This document shows, one piece after another, positions 13,214-26,337 of a stretch of 64,000 nucleotides of DNA. A program made the translations under genes and the position numbers. The number at the start of each line of letters is the position of its first letter. Positions within the stretch are counted from its first letter, which is position 1. The DNA comes from Paramecium tetraurelia (Eukaryota; Ciliophora; Oligohymenophorea; Peniculida; Parameciidae): NCBI RefSeq assembly GCF_000165425.1, contig NW_001799244.1:374118-438117 (forward strand), read 5' to 3'. Below the pieces are notes generated by a model. That model ran no database searches. It had not been told where the DNA came from and saw only the letters and a list, made by a program, of their open reading frames with translations.

Positions 13214-14116
13214 ATGAAGGCTGTCAACGAAGAAAAAATCGCAATATATAACGGGGAAGATATTAAATACTTTGTCTTTCCAGATAAATTTGATCATACC
13301 TAAAGTGGAGTTCCTGGAAATCCCTGTTATAATTTTAGATTTAGGATTTTCGTGTTCTTTTCATATATAGTCCTTACATAACTTTTTTAGCTTTTTTGCA
13401 CTCCAACAGAAAAGATTACAGGAGTTTGGGATATTGGGCACTAAATTACAACACCAATCAACAATTTGTATAAAGAGCATCGATGGTATTCAAATGACAT
13501 AATTTAGGTTTTCTATTGCATTGTAGTTACTGTCAGCAATTATCTTAGATGTAGCTTACCTTTATATTTCACTTTATTGGGTTCTCTACCAAAGAAATTT
13601 TAGATTATTCGCTGCTCTAATTATCTTTTATGTGGTGAGAGCCATTCATCTAAATCTTGTTAAGTTGGAATTCCCATAAAATTACTACTGGGAGGACCCC
13701 AGCGTTCCAAGTTTGGTTGTAAAATATGGATTTTTCTCTGATTTCTTTTATTCTGTAATATTGAATCAATATAATTTTAGGGTCATGTTGGATACTTGAT
13801 TATCTGTGGACTAGAGATGAGAAAGATAGGAAAAAAATACGTGTCAGCATTATTCTTTATATGCTCTTTATATTAAGCTTTTGTTGTAATAACATTTGCA
13901 ATTCATTACACAATTGATGTAAGATTAATATTCTTAATGTAGGTAACAACGGGATGCATATTTGCCCACTACTTTTATAATTAAGTTTGCTATTGGGAAG
14001 TTAAGATAGATTTTTTCCTAAAAATGATCGCTAACTTATTTGTTCGCACTCCAAAATAACCTAATAACAAATATGAAGTTCAAGGTGATAAATAGATAGG
14101 AGTGATAACTGCGTGA
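13214..14116 (+). CDS. Sphingomyelin-synthase-like (PAP2 superfamily) enzyme
   Basis: 276 residues after removing introns 13486-13507, 13755-13780 and 13919-13942. Several hydrophobic helices surround two motifs of the sphingomyelin synthase/PAP2 family: SDFFYSGHVGY, which matches the motif holding the first catalytic His, and HYTIDV, which holds the second His and the Asp. Both motifs are joined correctly only when the introns are spliced. The family moves a phospho-head group from a phospholipid to ceramide in the Golgi or plasma membrane. Ciliates are rich in ceramide aminoethylphosphonate and phosphoethanolamine, so the head group here is open. Length is near that of the catalytic core. 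Confidence 0.85.
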
Positions 14117-14168
14117 GAATAGTCAATTTTTATTATATATATTTCATTCATTTAGAGTATAAATTATT

Positions 14169-16179
14169 ATGGATGCAACATCAACAATAAATTAAAATTA
14201 TTATTATTCTAATACACAATTAAATCTTAAGAGAAATTAAAATTCCAAAAGAAAATGCTTTGATCAAATGTAAATCCAAAGTCAAATAAGGTAAGACAAT
14301 TATCCATATTAAATTTATCATAATTTATTTTCTGTGTTAGTAGAGAACTAAATGTGATCCAAACATCAAAATTCTCATGAAAGACTCAAAAATTCATCAT
14401 TAAGAATTGATATTGATAAATACTATATTCATAACAGGTTCGTTTAATCCTTTTAGATTTCATTAACGAATTAGGATAAAAAGTTCATGTTTGAATATAC
14501 TCATTTTTATATTCTAATTTTAATTATTATATTTTTATTGGTCTTATGAATGGAGTTGTGAAGTATTTAATGATTTAATTAGTTCTTATGAATTGCAGTA
14601 ATATAGAGCAAAGTCCCAAGATAATTTGAAATCAGTAATTTGAAATGAAAAATTTAGATATTAGTTATGATAACAATACTAAGTGGATTTTGCTTTTTTT
14701 ACAATGCTTATTTAATATTTTAATGGGATTATAAAATCACCATAATCTACTGCTGTGTATCCTCTTTCACTATAATGGTTCATAGATTACTTAAAAGTCG
14801 AAGGTATAAAAAATATTATTTTTAAGTCTTTCCCAATATTGTTGTTTTAATATTTTTGAAAGTTTACTACTTATATCGTATTTACTCTCCATAGTCTATT
14901 ACATAGAGATTGAGAAGGTGAATATAAATTTCATTTCTTATGCTCAATTAGTCTTATAGTTCTTGATTCTAGCAATCACAGTTCTTATTAATAAAAGTAC
15001 ATCTGAGACGGAGAGTCAAGATCAATCACTTTAGATATAGGAGATTGTAAATTTGATCTAAAATTGATAGCTAATCTCTGCATTTAAAAGTATTAGTGCT
15101 CTTCAACTCGTGTTCATTAGTCTTAGAATTACTGAGCAAATTACATGGGGGTGGATTTAAACTTTAATAATAATATGGTTTCTATTGGGGCTGTCATTTG
15201 TGATTTTCATTTGTTTGCTTGTTGATATTCTGTAGAAATGCAGAAATTAATAAGATGGGATTGAAGAGGAGAAAAAAAGAGTTATTAGTAAGAATCCATT
15301 ATACTATTTAGTTTAAGGGGGAATTTGGTTAAATTTGATTTTATTTGGAATCACAATATTACCATTTTCAACAATTTTTGGTTTAGCCTTAAGTTATGAC
15401 TTTAAATTTAAATCATTAAATTAGTACGCCTTTGGATTGACAATCTTTTATTATCTACTATAATTGGCCTATTATTTTAAGTTCAAATAAAAGCTGATGT
15501 ACTGTTTCAATTATAATAGAGTGACTATCTTCTATACTATGACATTGCACAAAGTAATTTGTATGTTGACTAGTAATTGCAATAAGTCAATCAAAATAAT
15601 CAACAAATAGAAAACAGAATCGAACTTAAAATGAAAAGAATGCACAAGTTGAGCATATCAAAGGTGCCTTAATTCATGGTTAAATTATCATAAACTTATT
15701 ATAAATGTGCACTTAATGCTGATTCACAATGCATGTCATCTAAAATTCAATAAAATCAATTGAACTAAAAGAATCAATTCTAAGAGAATGAGAACGACAA
15801 TGAATAATCTAAAAGATTTGATTTATTGTTGTCTAGTCCTAGACAAAGGTTGGAGATCAGTTCTAGTATAGGATAAGATCTGACAAGTCGAAATATTGAT
15901 AAAAAGCAATTAGAAGATTAATCTACTATTAAATAAGAGCAGCAGAATCAGAATTCTCAGAAACTATGTTTAGTTTGTTATGAAAAGGAAAGCAATATGA
16001 TTAATATGCCATGTGGTCATGGTGGGTTTTGCAACGAATGTTGTGAGTAACTGTTGAGCAAAAGTGAGCTTTGTTACTTATGTAGAAAGCCCGTTACACA
16101 TAGTTTACAAATACAAGAAGTTTAGAATAGAGAGAGTTTAGTAGAAGTAGTTGAAGTTTTAGAATAACAAAATAAATGA
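14169..16179 (+). CDS. Multi-pass membrane protein with C-terminal RING finger
   Basis: About 621 residues. Introns at 14635-14657, 14804-14826 (AAG end), 15047-15070 and 15554-15573 are well supported by frame. The first intron, starting at 14291, is not resolved; a 55-nt intron ending near 14345 keeps the frame. The middle has about eight hydrophobic helices (for example QLVLQFLILAITVLI and WFLLGLSFVIFICLL). The C-terminus has a C3HC4 RING: CLVCYEKE, MPCGHGGFCNECC, CYLCRKPV. RING proteins of this layout are usually membrane-anchored E3 ubiquitin ligases with the RING in the cytosol. The charged, Gln-rich linker before the RING is probably disordered. Confidence 0.82.
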
Positions 16180-16487
16180 ATATATTGATGTTAATTGTAT
16201 CAACTTATTTTTGTGTTTTAATTTCATATGTTATATTTTACCTCTGATTTACATAAGATATATATTACTTTTAGATTTCAAAAGGACAACATTAGATTTT
16301 ATTATGTAAAATAAATAATTTGTATAATATTTCACCTGTTTTTAATGGTAAATAAATCACACACAGAATAATTAGAAAATGAAATTTAAATTAACTTGAT
16401 TTGATATTTTTGATTAACTTAGCTGTTTTAATCAAGCATACGATCAAATTATATGTTGATCATATTAATATAAAAATTTAATCGGAT

Positions 16488-18192
16488 ATGGGCAATGCAT
16501 GTTGCAATCACTAAGAGATTCATTAGAATCACTTCTCTAGCCACACATAAATTCTGATTCCAATGTGCAAATAAAGTAATATTTGGGATTCTTTCCAAGA
16601 TGATGACGAAAATATTTCACCCATTAAACAATACATAACTCCTAGTGCTGCATCAAAAGTCGATCTTGACTTCTCTTCAGACACTAATCAATCTAAAATG
16701 AAATAAACAATACAATTACCAGGTACCAGAAAGTCTGTGAAGATAAGTTATAATAATTTTGTAACTATGAAACAAGGGGAATGGAGTGAATAATACAGCA
16801 TACTAAAGAAATTAGGGTAAGGAAGCTATGGAAGTGTCTGGCTTGGCTAACACAAAAAAACTGGTATACTGAGGGCACTGAAATAAATTAAAAAAGACTC
16901 ACTTTTATTTGAGGATTAATAAAGAATGTTATCTGAGCTGAATATCTTAAAATCTTTAGATCATCCAAACATCGTTCGTGTTTTTGAATGCTTCCAAGAA
17001 AACGATTAATACATCATCGCTACCGAGTAATTAGTTATATTATCAAGATACCTCCCTGAAGGAGAACTGTTTGAACGAATTAAAAAACTACAATGCTTCA
17101 GTGAGAAAATGGCTGCTGATTACATTAAATAAATACTCTAAGCTATAAGTTACTGTCATGATAAAAAAATAGTACATAGGTAAATTAATAATACTACTTT
17201 CTTAGAGATATAAAGCCAGAGAATATTTTGTTGAGTGGTCAAGGCCAAGAAATTAAGGTTATTGATTTTGGAACCTCTAGATATTTTTCATCAAATAATA
17301 ATATGTAGAAAAAATTGGGAACTCCTTATTATATTGCTCCAGAAGTCTTGAATGGGCAATACAATGAAAAAGTGGATATCTGGTCCTGTGGGGTTATCCT
17401 GTACATTTTCTTATGCGGTTATCCCCCTTTTACTGGAAAAAACGAAAATGAAATTTTTGAAAAAGTAAAAAATGCCAAATTGATTTTTGACGACGAAGAC
17501 TGGTCAACTGTTTCTAAAGACGCGTTAGACCTAATTGGCAAAATGCTTAATATCGATGTGGATAAACGGTTATCTGCAAAACAAGCACTCCTTCATCCTT
17601 GGGTCTAAAGAAATGCGAAATAGGAAATTATATCTCTTTAATTATTAAGCAACATCGAAAAATTCTATGTATTCATTTAATAAATTTAGGTCAAAAGCAA
17701 CTTTCAAAAAGCTATGATGACTTTTATGGTTAACCAAACTCTGCAAAACTAAGAAATTAGTGAATTAAAAGCTACCTTCCATGCTTTAGATAAAAATAAT
17801 GATGGAAATTTGAATAAATTAGAACTGATTGCTGGTTATCAAGATATCTTAAAAAGTAAAGAATTAGCTGAAGAAAAAGTCAATTAAATATTAGATGATC
17901 TTGATTTGAACCATTCAAATCTAATTGATTATTCTGAATTCATTATGGGGGCTATGAAATTCGAAAAATTAGTTTCGATTGAAAGAATTAAATTAGCATT
18001 TCGTTTGCTAGACTCAGTATTAATAATTATATTTATTAGAATGGAGATGGTTACATATCAAAGGAGGAATTGGAAGATAACATGGGATTTTTAGAGCCTG
18101 AAATATGGGATTCATTTTTAAAGGATTGTGACTTAAATAAAGATGGAAAAATATCAGAAGAAGAATTTACTAATATTTTAGTTACTTTATGA
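16488..18192 (+). CDS. Calcium-dependent protein kinase (CDPK)
   Basis: 544 residues after removing introns 17027-17047 (ends AAG), 17180-17205 and 18017-18039. The N-terminus MGNACC fits myristoylation plus palmitoylation. The kinase domain shows LGQGSYGSVW, the Lys in [20 protein letters not shown] and GTPYYIAPE. Four EF-hands follow: LDKNNDGNLNKLEL, LDLNHSNLIDYSEF, LDSNGDGYISKEEL and CDLNKDGKISEEEF. The second loop lacks the usual Gly and acidic residues and may bind Ca2+ poorly. The protein should respond to Ca2+ at membranes, as in ciliary beating or exocytosis, though the substrate is unknown. It is convergent with the next gene, with 38 nt between stops. Confidence 0.96.
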
Positions 18193-18230
18193 TTTATATG
18201 ATATGTTAATTATTAAACACATAATTTACT

Positions 18231-21200
18231 TCACTCTTTGATGCCTAAAGCTTATTACAACTTATCTACTAATTTCGGTCCTCCAAATTCCAAAGTCGCA
18301 TTAAACATATCTCCTATTCGACATTTCAATAGTACTACTTCTTCTTGCATCTTTTCAATTATCTCATTAGAATTATCTTGAGTTTGATTCAAAGATTATG
18401 CTTCAATTAACGCCTGCTGATAATTATTTGAAATGTTTATCTTCTCAGTCTCCAATTCATGATTTTTTTATTCTAATTCTTTTATTGTAACTTATAATTA
18501 GTTAATTTGTAATTCTTATTGTTCAGATTACTGTATGATCTTTTCATTTGTAAGTTAAATTTCTTGGATGTATTCGAAATTCTCACTCTTTTGCTACTCC
18601 AAATTCTCCTTAACATTCTCCAAAAATTTAATCAAATTTTATTAATCCAATTCCACTTATTGATAACTTTGTATTTCTTATTATAAATTTTATATTACAT
18701 CATCCTTATCTTTCAATCTATTCACATAATTATTAGTTATTAATTATATCTCTATAGCATGTTTGCCATCCTTTTCTTTTATCGACTCTTCCTTTTCTTC
18801 TAATTACTTCTTCAATTCTAACAATTTAACCTAGTCATCCTGAGATTATTATTATAATTGTTAGATCTATTTGATAAAATCGTTATTTTTTAGTATATTC
18901 TTCAAATTAATCTCATCTATTTATTATTCAAATTTTTATTTATTCTCTAAGCATTGCTTCTCCAATTGCTATGCTTTCTCATTTACTATTTATAAACCCT
19001 CTAATTAATCACTTAACTATTGATTCTATTTCTATATATTCTGAATCTCATCATCCTTCACTTTTATCTAATTGGTTAATTCCAATCCTTTATGTTCCAG
19101 TTAGTCAATATATTATTGAATTATTTCTTTCTCTTTTAGCCATTCATCATTTTCAGTAAATAATTGTTATTATAATTCTTATATATCATTCTAATATTGT
19201 AATTAACTTTCTTTAATTTGAGTTTCTAATTCTTCTATTTTTGAACTTTTCTATTCATTAATCTCTATTAATTGCTCTATTTGAAGTGTAAATTCTCCTT
19301 CTCTCAATAACTACATCTCGTGGGATTTAACTAAAGAAGTATTTTCTATTTTCATCTAATCAATATCATTTTAAGCTTATTAGAGTGCAGTTGTTTGTTG
19401 ATTCAATTAAATAGTTAACTCTTCTATTTATTATTATAATTTTGAATGTTATTCTTTATTGATTTCTAAAGGTTCTGCTAATTAAGAATTTAATTCTAAA
19501 TTAATTACCTGTTATTACTCAAGTTATTCTGTTTGAATTCCAATTTCTTAATATGTTTGTTGAATTATCTCATTTTATTTGTTATCTTAATTATCTTTTT
19601 ATTATACCTAATCCTATAACTATACTTATTATTATAATTAATCATATTATTATGTCTAATCTTATTCTTATACCTAAACTTATTATTATATCTAATCTTA
19701 TTATTATATCTAATCTTATTATTATATTTCATCTTATTTTAATGAATTTAAAATCTCTAATTCTTTTATTTTCTAATTTAAATTATTGACTTATTCATCT
19801 AAGATAGTAATTTGATCTTTTAATTAAATTATTTCCTTTTCTAATGTAGAGTTCTGCATAGTTAAATTCTCGTTTTGTTAGTCATATTATGTTTTTGAGA
19901 TTTAATTCTCTTACTATAGCTCCTATGTATTATGAATCGATTCCTTAATTTAAAATTGTAATTGCTCATTTATTATAACTTATTCTTAGTTTTATTGATT
20001 TAATTAAGAAATTTTGCTTGACAAATTATTGATTAAATCTTCTTTTTTCAAAATTTCTATTTACAAAGCTTGTAATTTAATTTATAGATCCTAATTTTAT
20101 TGATCAAAAATAATATTTTACTCACTTAATTGTTGATTAATCTATTTTTCTGAAATAGATTGTTGGATTAAATCTTTATTTTGAATTTCCAAATTTTATA
20201 AATTTTAGATTTTTTCATTCTATTGAAGTGTCAATTGATTTAAATTATTTAAAAACTCAGAGTTTGTTTGCATTTATTTTTGTAAAAGAGCATTTTCACT
20301 TTAGAGATTATCAATCTTTTATTTGGCTTAATTCAATTCAATTGTTGTTAGTTAAAGTTATTCTATTAATAAAGATTATTGATTATAAGAATTTTTAGAA
20401 TCTTCTATTTCATATTCCTAAATCTATTTTGAATTTTATTCTAGATCCTACTTTAATTTACAAAATTTCAAAGCTATTGCTTTATTCAATTCCATCAATT
20501 GATTTGGAAGATCAGCCTCAGCACTTTCATTCTAAGGGTCAAGAAACAACTTTCTCATAACTTGTGCCTAATTGGTACTATCGTTTATCAGTTATTATAA
20601 TTAATTGGTTTACTATATGAGAACTTGAACTTTCGTACTTAGTTCTTCCTCTCTTTCTTGTTATTGTTTTAATTCATTCTGAAAATTCTTTTCTTTTTCC
20701 ATATATTTTTATTCCAAATCTGCTTATATTTATTCCTTTTCTTGTTTTTATTATTGAATTTGTTTTAATAATTCCTCTACCTCTAATTGATGTTTCTATT
20801 TTTGTTATTCGCATTAGGTTTAATATTCAGCTAATTCATTATTTTTATTATTCAATTGTTGAGTTAGATTTTCAATATTTTAATTATCTAAGCTTAAATG
20901 ATCTTCACATTATTTCTTAATTTCTATACTCTATTGATTGATTTACTCCTATTGTTAAATAATCTACTTGGATAATTCATCAATCTAATAATTATAACTA
21001 ATCAATACTTTTTCATTATGAATTTTTTCATTCTATTAGAGACTGCAATTTTAGTTCTATAAATTTAGTAACTATAAGTTTAAATTATTTAAACTTTCTT
21101 TTTATGAGTCTATTAATATATCCTTTTCATCTAATTTATTTTTGAGTTACAACAATTGTTAATTCTGTTGAGTGATTTAATTTTCAAAATTGATATTTCT

Positions 21201-22380
21201 ATGTTAACTATCATTGTTAGATCTCTCTAAAACAGAATATAATTAGTCTTTGTTTTTACAGATTTCCTCCAATTCTTAAAGCCTTTACTTTAAGGATGAG
21301 GTATTCTATTCTTCTGAGTTGATGCTTTACTAATATTAATTATACTCCTCACGATAATTTATTGTACTTTTACATAGCTTTTTTATAGTTTTATGTCAGA
21401 TTTTCATTATCTTTTTGAGCTTACCTTAATTGACTTTAAATTTAACTTAGCTGCTATTCATATTAACATATCTATTCCTGATAAATGTTTTAATCAACCA
21501 TCTTATCTATCTGCTTTCTTTGTTCTTATAATTGCAAGACCAACGCTTCCTTTTTAACTTTCTCAGTTTGCACTTCCTGTTGGAGTTTATTATTCTGATC
21601 TTTGATTTCCATGTACAAAATCTTTTATTAATTGAGTTCTTCATGAAGATGCTATAGATCTAGTTGGATTTAGTTTGACATGTTAGAATTCTACTGTTAC
21701 TTTGGAGAGCCAAGTTGAGAGGAAACATCTGTGACAGTAGGATGATTAGATTGGCTTTTGGAAAAAGATTTATTCAAATTTGGGGATTGTCCTGATTGAC
21801 TATCTCCGAAGTATTTTTTTGTGCTTTCAAATGCTTCCTTAAAAGGTGTAAAAATTCCTGTTTTTTTATCAGAGGTTTACTCTTGAACTATTGAAGACTG
21901 AGAGTTAATTGCATCAAAATCTACTTCTCCGACTTCTGCTAAATGAATTTTTAAATGAATTTTGGCTTTTTTATCAGGACAGTCTTGCAATAGTAATTCT
22001 TCATTAATGTCTAAAGTGCAATTATGAAATACCATTTTTATATTGGTTCAAATAGTCTGCAATATCAAAAAAACATAGTCCTCCCTTTTTATTACCTGTT
22101 GGTGCAATGAGCAAAATTAATAATTCCATCTTCTTTTCTTAATATATTCCATTTATTTAATACACATTAGTTTGAATGGCCAGAGTTTCATTAACGATAG
22201 CCTTTCCTTAATTGAAATCAGCTAATTACTACGTTTGAATTTTCTATTGCTTCCCTTGATTGATAGAATTATTTACATACCATATTTCAAGACAACTTAC
22301 ACTTTAAACGATAAATTACTCTTCATTTCTAACTTTTCTATATGGATTTGCACTTAATACTTATATCCCTTAGGATTCAT
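18231..22380 (-). CDS. NT-C2 domain plus giant coiled-coil protein
   Basis: 1,357 residues after removing introns 22255-22280 (AAG end), 22011-22032 and 21325-21352 (AAG end). The N-terminal ~150 residues fit an NT-type C2 domain as in EEIG1/EHBP1 proteins: a basic beta start, KAIVNETLAIQTNVYQ, then GGLCFFDIADYLN and a CPDKKAKIHLKIHLAEV strand. A Ser-rich linker follows, and the remaining ~1,150 residues are almost unbroken Glu/Gln/Lys/Leu heptads in one frame. A short Gln-rich repeat lies near 19625-19730. The C-terminus (EFGGPKLVDKLQQALG) is more globular. A membrane- or basal-body-linked tether is plausible but not shown. Over half of the Gln codons are TAA or TAG. Confidence 0.85.
19625..19730. 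repeat. 18-nt tandem repeat inside the coiled-coil gene
   Basis: On the plus strand the unit reads TCTAATCTTATTATTATA and repeats exactly at 19691-19726, with decayed copies before and after. On the coding (minus) strand it encodes IQQQDQ-type hexads with Gln from TAA/TAG. Slippage in this unit would change length by six residues and keep the frame. Confidence 0.8.
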
Positions 22381-22560
22381 CTACATATAATTAATTTTAT
22401 AATCTAAAAATTATCAAAAATAAAATAAATTCATTTTTAAACTAATAAAAAAAAATGACGCGAAATCTTAGTAATATTTGTTATGAAGTGAGAAGCAATT
22501 TCAAAATCCTGCTTAAATGATTATATTTATATACAACGAAAATAAAATTGTATTAAGATT

Positions 22561-23175
22561 TCATGTTTTGGTTTATCTCCTTTTCAAAAAGTTTCTTCTT
22601 ATTTCATTATCCACGAATAAGTAATGATGTCGAGTCGATATTTAGTGTGAATACACAAAGTGTTTTTCTTCTTTAATATCTTTGATCGCATAATCCATAT
22701 ATTCATTGAGATTTCTGAAATGATGCTTTATTAAATTTTTCCAATTGGAATTAGTTATATGATTTTTCTATTCCAAATTCTGTAATAACTTCGAATATTT
22801 CGACTCTTGATCTTCCAACCTCCTTTTCTCCTTGGAATATGAATCGTTGATTTCTTATTGTGTTATAACCCCCTCTTCGAGTGTGCTACTAATCTCGCTC
22901 ATCAGACTGGTGAGCCTCGTATTTTTAGTTTATTTTTGAACTAGAACACTTTTTGAGCATTGGATTGGCTTATACTTATGGGAATTGGAAGATCGAAATG
23001 AATTCAAATAGAATTCATGCTCAATCGGTGGTAATTTAGCTTAAGCTTATAACCTGTCGACATAATCATAGACATCCTATTTTGATTTGAAATTCGTCTG
23101 TTGTTTATAAGGAGTAATAATTTTCTTTTTAGGTCTATAATTAAAACAGATTTCAGCATAAGTGTCATCCAGCAT
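22561..23175 (-). CDS. Hypothetical coiled-coil protein
   Basis: One exon of 204 residues, starting MLDDTYAEICFNYRPKKK. The N-terminal half is basic and Tyr-rich. Residues about 95-135 are a predicted helix (EEGVITQQEINDSYSKEKRR), and the C-terminus is His/Arg-rich (ISTRHHYLFVDNEIRRNFLKRR). No family is recognised. It lies between the NT-C2 gene and pyruvate kinase on the same strand, with 43 nt to the pyruvate kinase stop, so its promoter must be very short or overlap that gene's 3' end. Confidence 0.72.
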
Positions 23176-23218
23176 TAAATATTATATAAAATACTAATTA
23201 TTCCTTTTGTATAAATAA

Positions 23219-24844
23219 TCAATTGATCTTCTTAATTTTTAAGATATTCGATTCATCAGGGTTCTCCTCACTTCCTCCTAGTAGCACAATACCCTTGTCA
23301 CCAGTCTTGATGATTCCTCTAGTCTTTGCAGATTTGATAGCATAATCAACCAAAGTGTCAACTCCCTGGAAACTAGGAACTCTCAAACAAGTAACCCCAC
23401 TCGTCATACTTAATCCCTTAATTGTTTTGTCCTCAGTACTAAAGAAATTACTCGATATCTAAACCTAATTGCAATAATAGGAGCCCTTGGTCTATATTTA
23501 GCCACGAGTCTAGCAATTTCACCACTGAGAGTGAAACAAATTATCACATGAGCTTTAGTTTCAAAGCTCATTTACACAGCTGAAGCAGCCAAAGCTTCAG
23601 TATCCTCCAAATATCCCCTATCATGGATTCTGTTCCAATACGTTTTTTCATTATCAACACATTTTTCTGCTTCACAACATATCTAATAATCAATGGATAG
23701 ATTACTCTTCCCATAGTCTCTACTGCAATAATTGGGAAAGCCCCATTGGCAGTCTCTCCAGAAAGCATAACGCAATCTGTTCCATCCAATACGGCATTAG
23801 CCACATCTGAAGCCTCAGCTCTTGTTGGTCTAGGATTGGTGATGATTGATTCCATCATTTATGTAGCTGTGATAACAGGTTTGCCTGCATTAAGTGCTCT
23901 TTTGATCATCCATTTTTAAGCCTAGAATACTTTCTATGGGGGAATCTCCATTCCTAGATCTCCTCTTGCCACCATAATTCCATCTGCTGATTTTAATATT
24001 TCATCATAATTTTGCATTCCTTCCTAATTTTCTATTTTAGCTATAATCTTGATTCCACTTCCTCTTGGACCCAAAATGTCTCTGACATCCTCTATATCTT
24101 ATGCCTTTCTAGTAAATGACAAAAAGACGATATCAATATTATGTTTTAAACCAAATTTAACAAGATCTTCCTCTTCCTTTTCAGTCACTGTTGGCAAATC
24201 AATAATGGCTCCAGGTAAAGACATGTTTTTCTTTTCTCCAAATGATGCATCATTCTAAACTGTCACCATTACACTGTTCTATTAATGAATATATCATCTA
24301 TTTTTAATACCTCCTTTATTTCATCCACAATTGTTACAACAGATCCATCAGCTATCAAGATTTATGATCCAACATGTACTGTTTTACATAAACTTTAGTA
24401 ACTACAAGGAATACATTCTGATGTGCCCTCAAATGAATAATCAGTAGCTTAGTATTATTAAATTGTTCATACTTATTTCCAACTTCTATCCTTTCTTCAA
24501 CACAATCTACTTATGTTCCTTATTCAACCCAGTTCTTATTTCTGGTCCCTTTGTATCTAAAGCTATTGCGACTGGCTTGTCCTTTCTTTATTTAAAGGCT
24601 TCTCTCAATTTGGCCACTGTTTCTCCGTGAACTTTATGATCACCATGAGAAAAATTGAGTCTAGCAACACTCATTCCTGCATCTATTAATTAAGCTAAAG
24701 TAGGCACATCCCAACAAGCAGGTCTAATGGATATCTAAATATTTGTTACCCTATTGTACAAATGATCTTCGTTGCTCTCTTCGAATAATCTGTCTCAGAT
24801 AGGATTGTTTATAATTCGTAATGCGCAAAAGAATCACATTGCAT
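23219..24844 (-). CDS. Pyruvate kinase
   Basis: 497 residues, the usual family length, after removing introns 24724-24749, 24448-24472 (AAG end), 24279-24310, 23683-23705 and 23439-23464. It makes pyruvate and ATP from phosphoenolpyruvate and ADP in glycolysis. The sequence shows TKIICTIGP at the start of the barrel, RLNFSHGDH, the [10 protein letters not shown] loop, [14 protein letters not shown], the [12 protein letters not shown] stretch, and [30 protein letters not shown] with the catalytic Lys/Thr/Glu region. The C-terminal regulatory domain runs from the RICCEAE region to the end. Each intron is confirmed because the conserved protein is continuous only when spliced. Confidence 0.97.
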
Positions 24845-24945
24845 TGTTATTATAATAATAATAAATTCTTATTTCCATAGAAAATCTCATATCCAATTTA
24901 TTATGCATCATATATATATATACAATATTTTGTTCAATTTAAGAT

Positions 24946-26285
24946 TCATTTAAGATAGGGTCTCAACTTTCTTAACAAGCTGGTTTTAGTTTTACTCGCA
25001 TTTATATCATTAGGTAATGTCCTAATTCTTATGTTCTGATTTATTTAAGGGTCTGATTTCTATTAAATCAGCATATTAATTTGCTTATTGATGAATTGGT
25101 TTTGCTTCTAATTTAACTAAATCTGTTTATCTCCATTATCTTGGGATTTAGATTGCATCAATTATTAAGACAATCTTCCAACGTCGATACTTCTTTTTTA
25201 AGCTAAAAAATATTAATTGAATTCATTTAGACTTGGTTATTTAATCAAAGGCAATTTTTACTCTTCTCGAACAGAGCTCTTTAGTTTCTTATTTTTATCC
25301 ATGACATATTAAGCTATAACACTATGAGATGTTTTTCTATTGAGGATATTGAGGTTTTGATCACAGTGTCCCCTTGGTGTCAGATATTGATTTATAGTAT
25401 TTTCAGCAACCTAGATTTTACTAAATTAAGTTTTCTTAAACTAGATTTTAGTCACAATCTAAGGAGAGGACTCACATGATGAATCTGCCTAATCCTAAAT
25501 GGGTTTAAATAGAAGATTACAAACTTCTTAGCCATCACTTCTTGGTATCTTCTCAGTTTATCTCTTGAGACGAATATATTGTTTTGAGGTTCTTGAATAC
25601 ATGTCTTTCTTTTCAATATTAATCGAGAACATCTTTGTGAATAGATTAACATCCTAATTTTTTTCTCTAATTCAGTATCCAATTTTAATATTGGACCTTG
25701 ATATTATTAATCACTAACTGTTTTGGCTCTCCGATACGTTATTTTGATTTATTATGGCAATAGAGAACTTCTGCTTCTCTATACTTTCTACTGCTTCTTA
25801 ACATTTGATCTTTTCATAAATTCTAATTGAATTATTGATATACTATACTGCATTTTTATTCGATTCAATTTTTTCTTTTTATATACTGCCATGTCTCTGC
25901 AATGTTGGCTGACATAAACGTAAGGAGCAAAACTGTCTAATCTTCTTTGCTTTAAGCTAATGTAATCATATTAACTAGCTCTTCTGATATTTGCTTTTTA
26001 TTAAGGGGTTTCCGAGGCTACATTGCTTACCAACGATATTGCGTCCATTATGTCAGGTTTTTCTGATCTTTGCGATTTTCGTGCTGAATTTCTATAATTT
26101 GAAGAGTTTGGTATCAAAAGCATATTTTTTAATTTTGGTTACATTTTGGACAATTGGTTCGCTGATAATAGGGTTATGAATGGTAGATCAAAAGAATGAG
26201 ATCGCTTCCTATTCTAATTTAGTGATTCTAAACTCTCTGGCATCGTTTCCCCTTCTTTTATATTTGTAATTAATCTATTTTTCAT
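24946..26285 (-). CDS. Hypothetical basic protein
   Basis: About 440 residues, beginning MKNRLITNIKEGETMPE. It is rich in Lys, Arg, Ser and Gln throughout (ARKSQRSEKP, IRRASQYDYISLKQRR, KKKKLNRIKMQ) and has predicted helices but no domain I know. One intron is needed near 25459-25475. Two acceptors keep the same frame (17 nt, or 35 nt ending at 25441), so the exact site is open. The high basic content would suit a nucleic-acid or cytoskeleton binder, which is only a guess. Confidence 0.65.
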
Positions 26286-26337
26286 TGTTGTATTGAGAAT
26301 TAACATTTAATAATTTTATATACATTTCACAATTATA

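Noticed and set aside
19625-19730. 18-nt repeats as a CRISPR array or satellite
   Set aside because: There are no spacers, the unit is in frame with a coiled-coil gene and encodes Gln-rich hexads.
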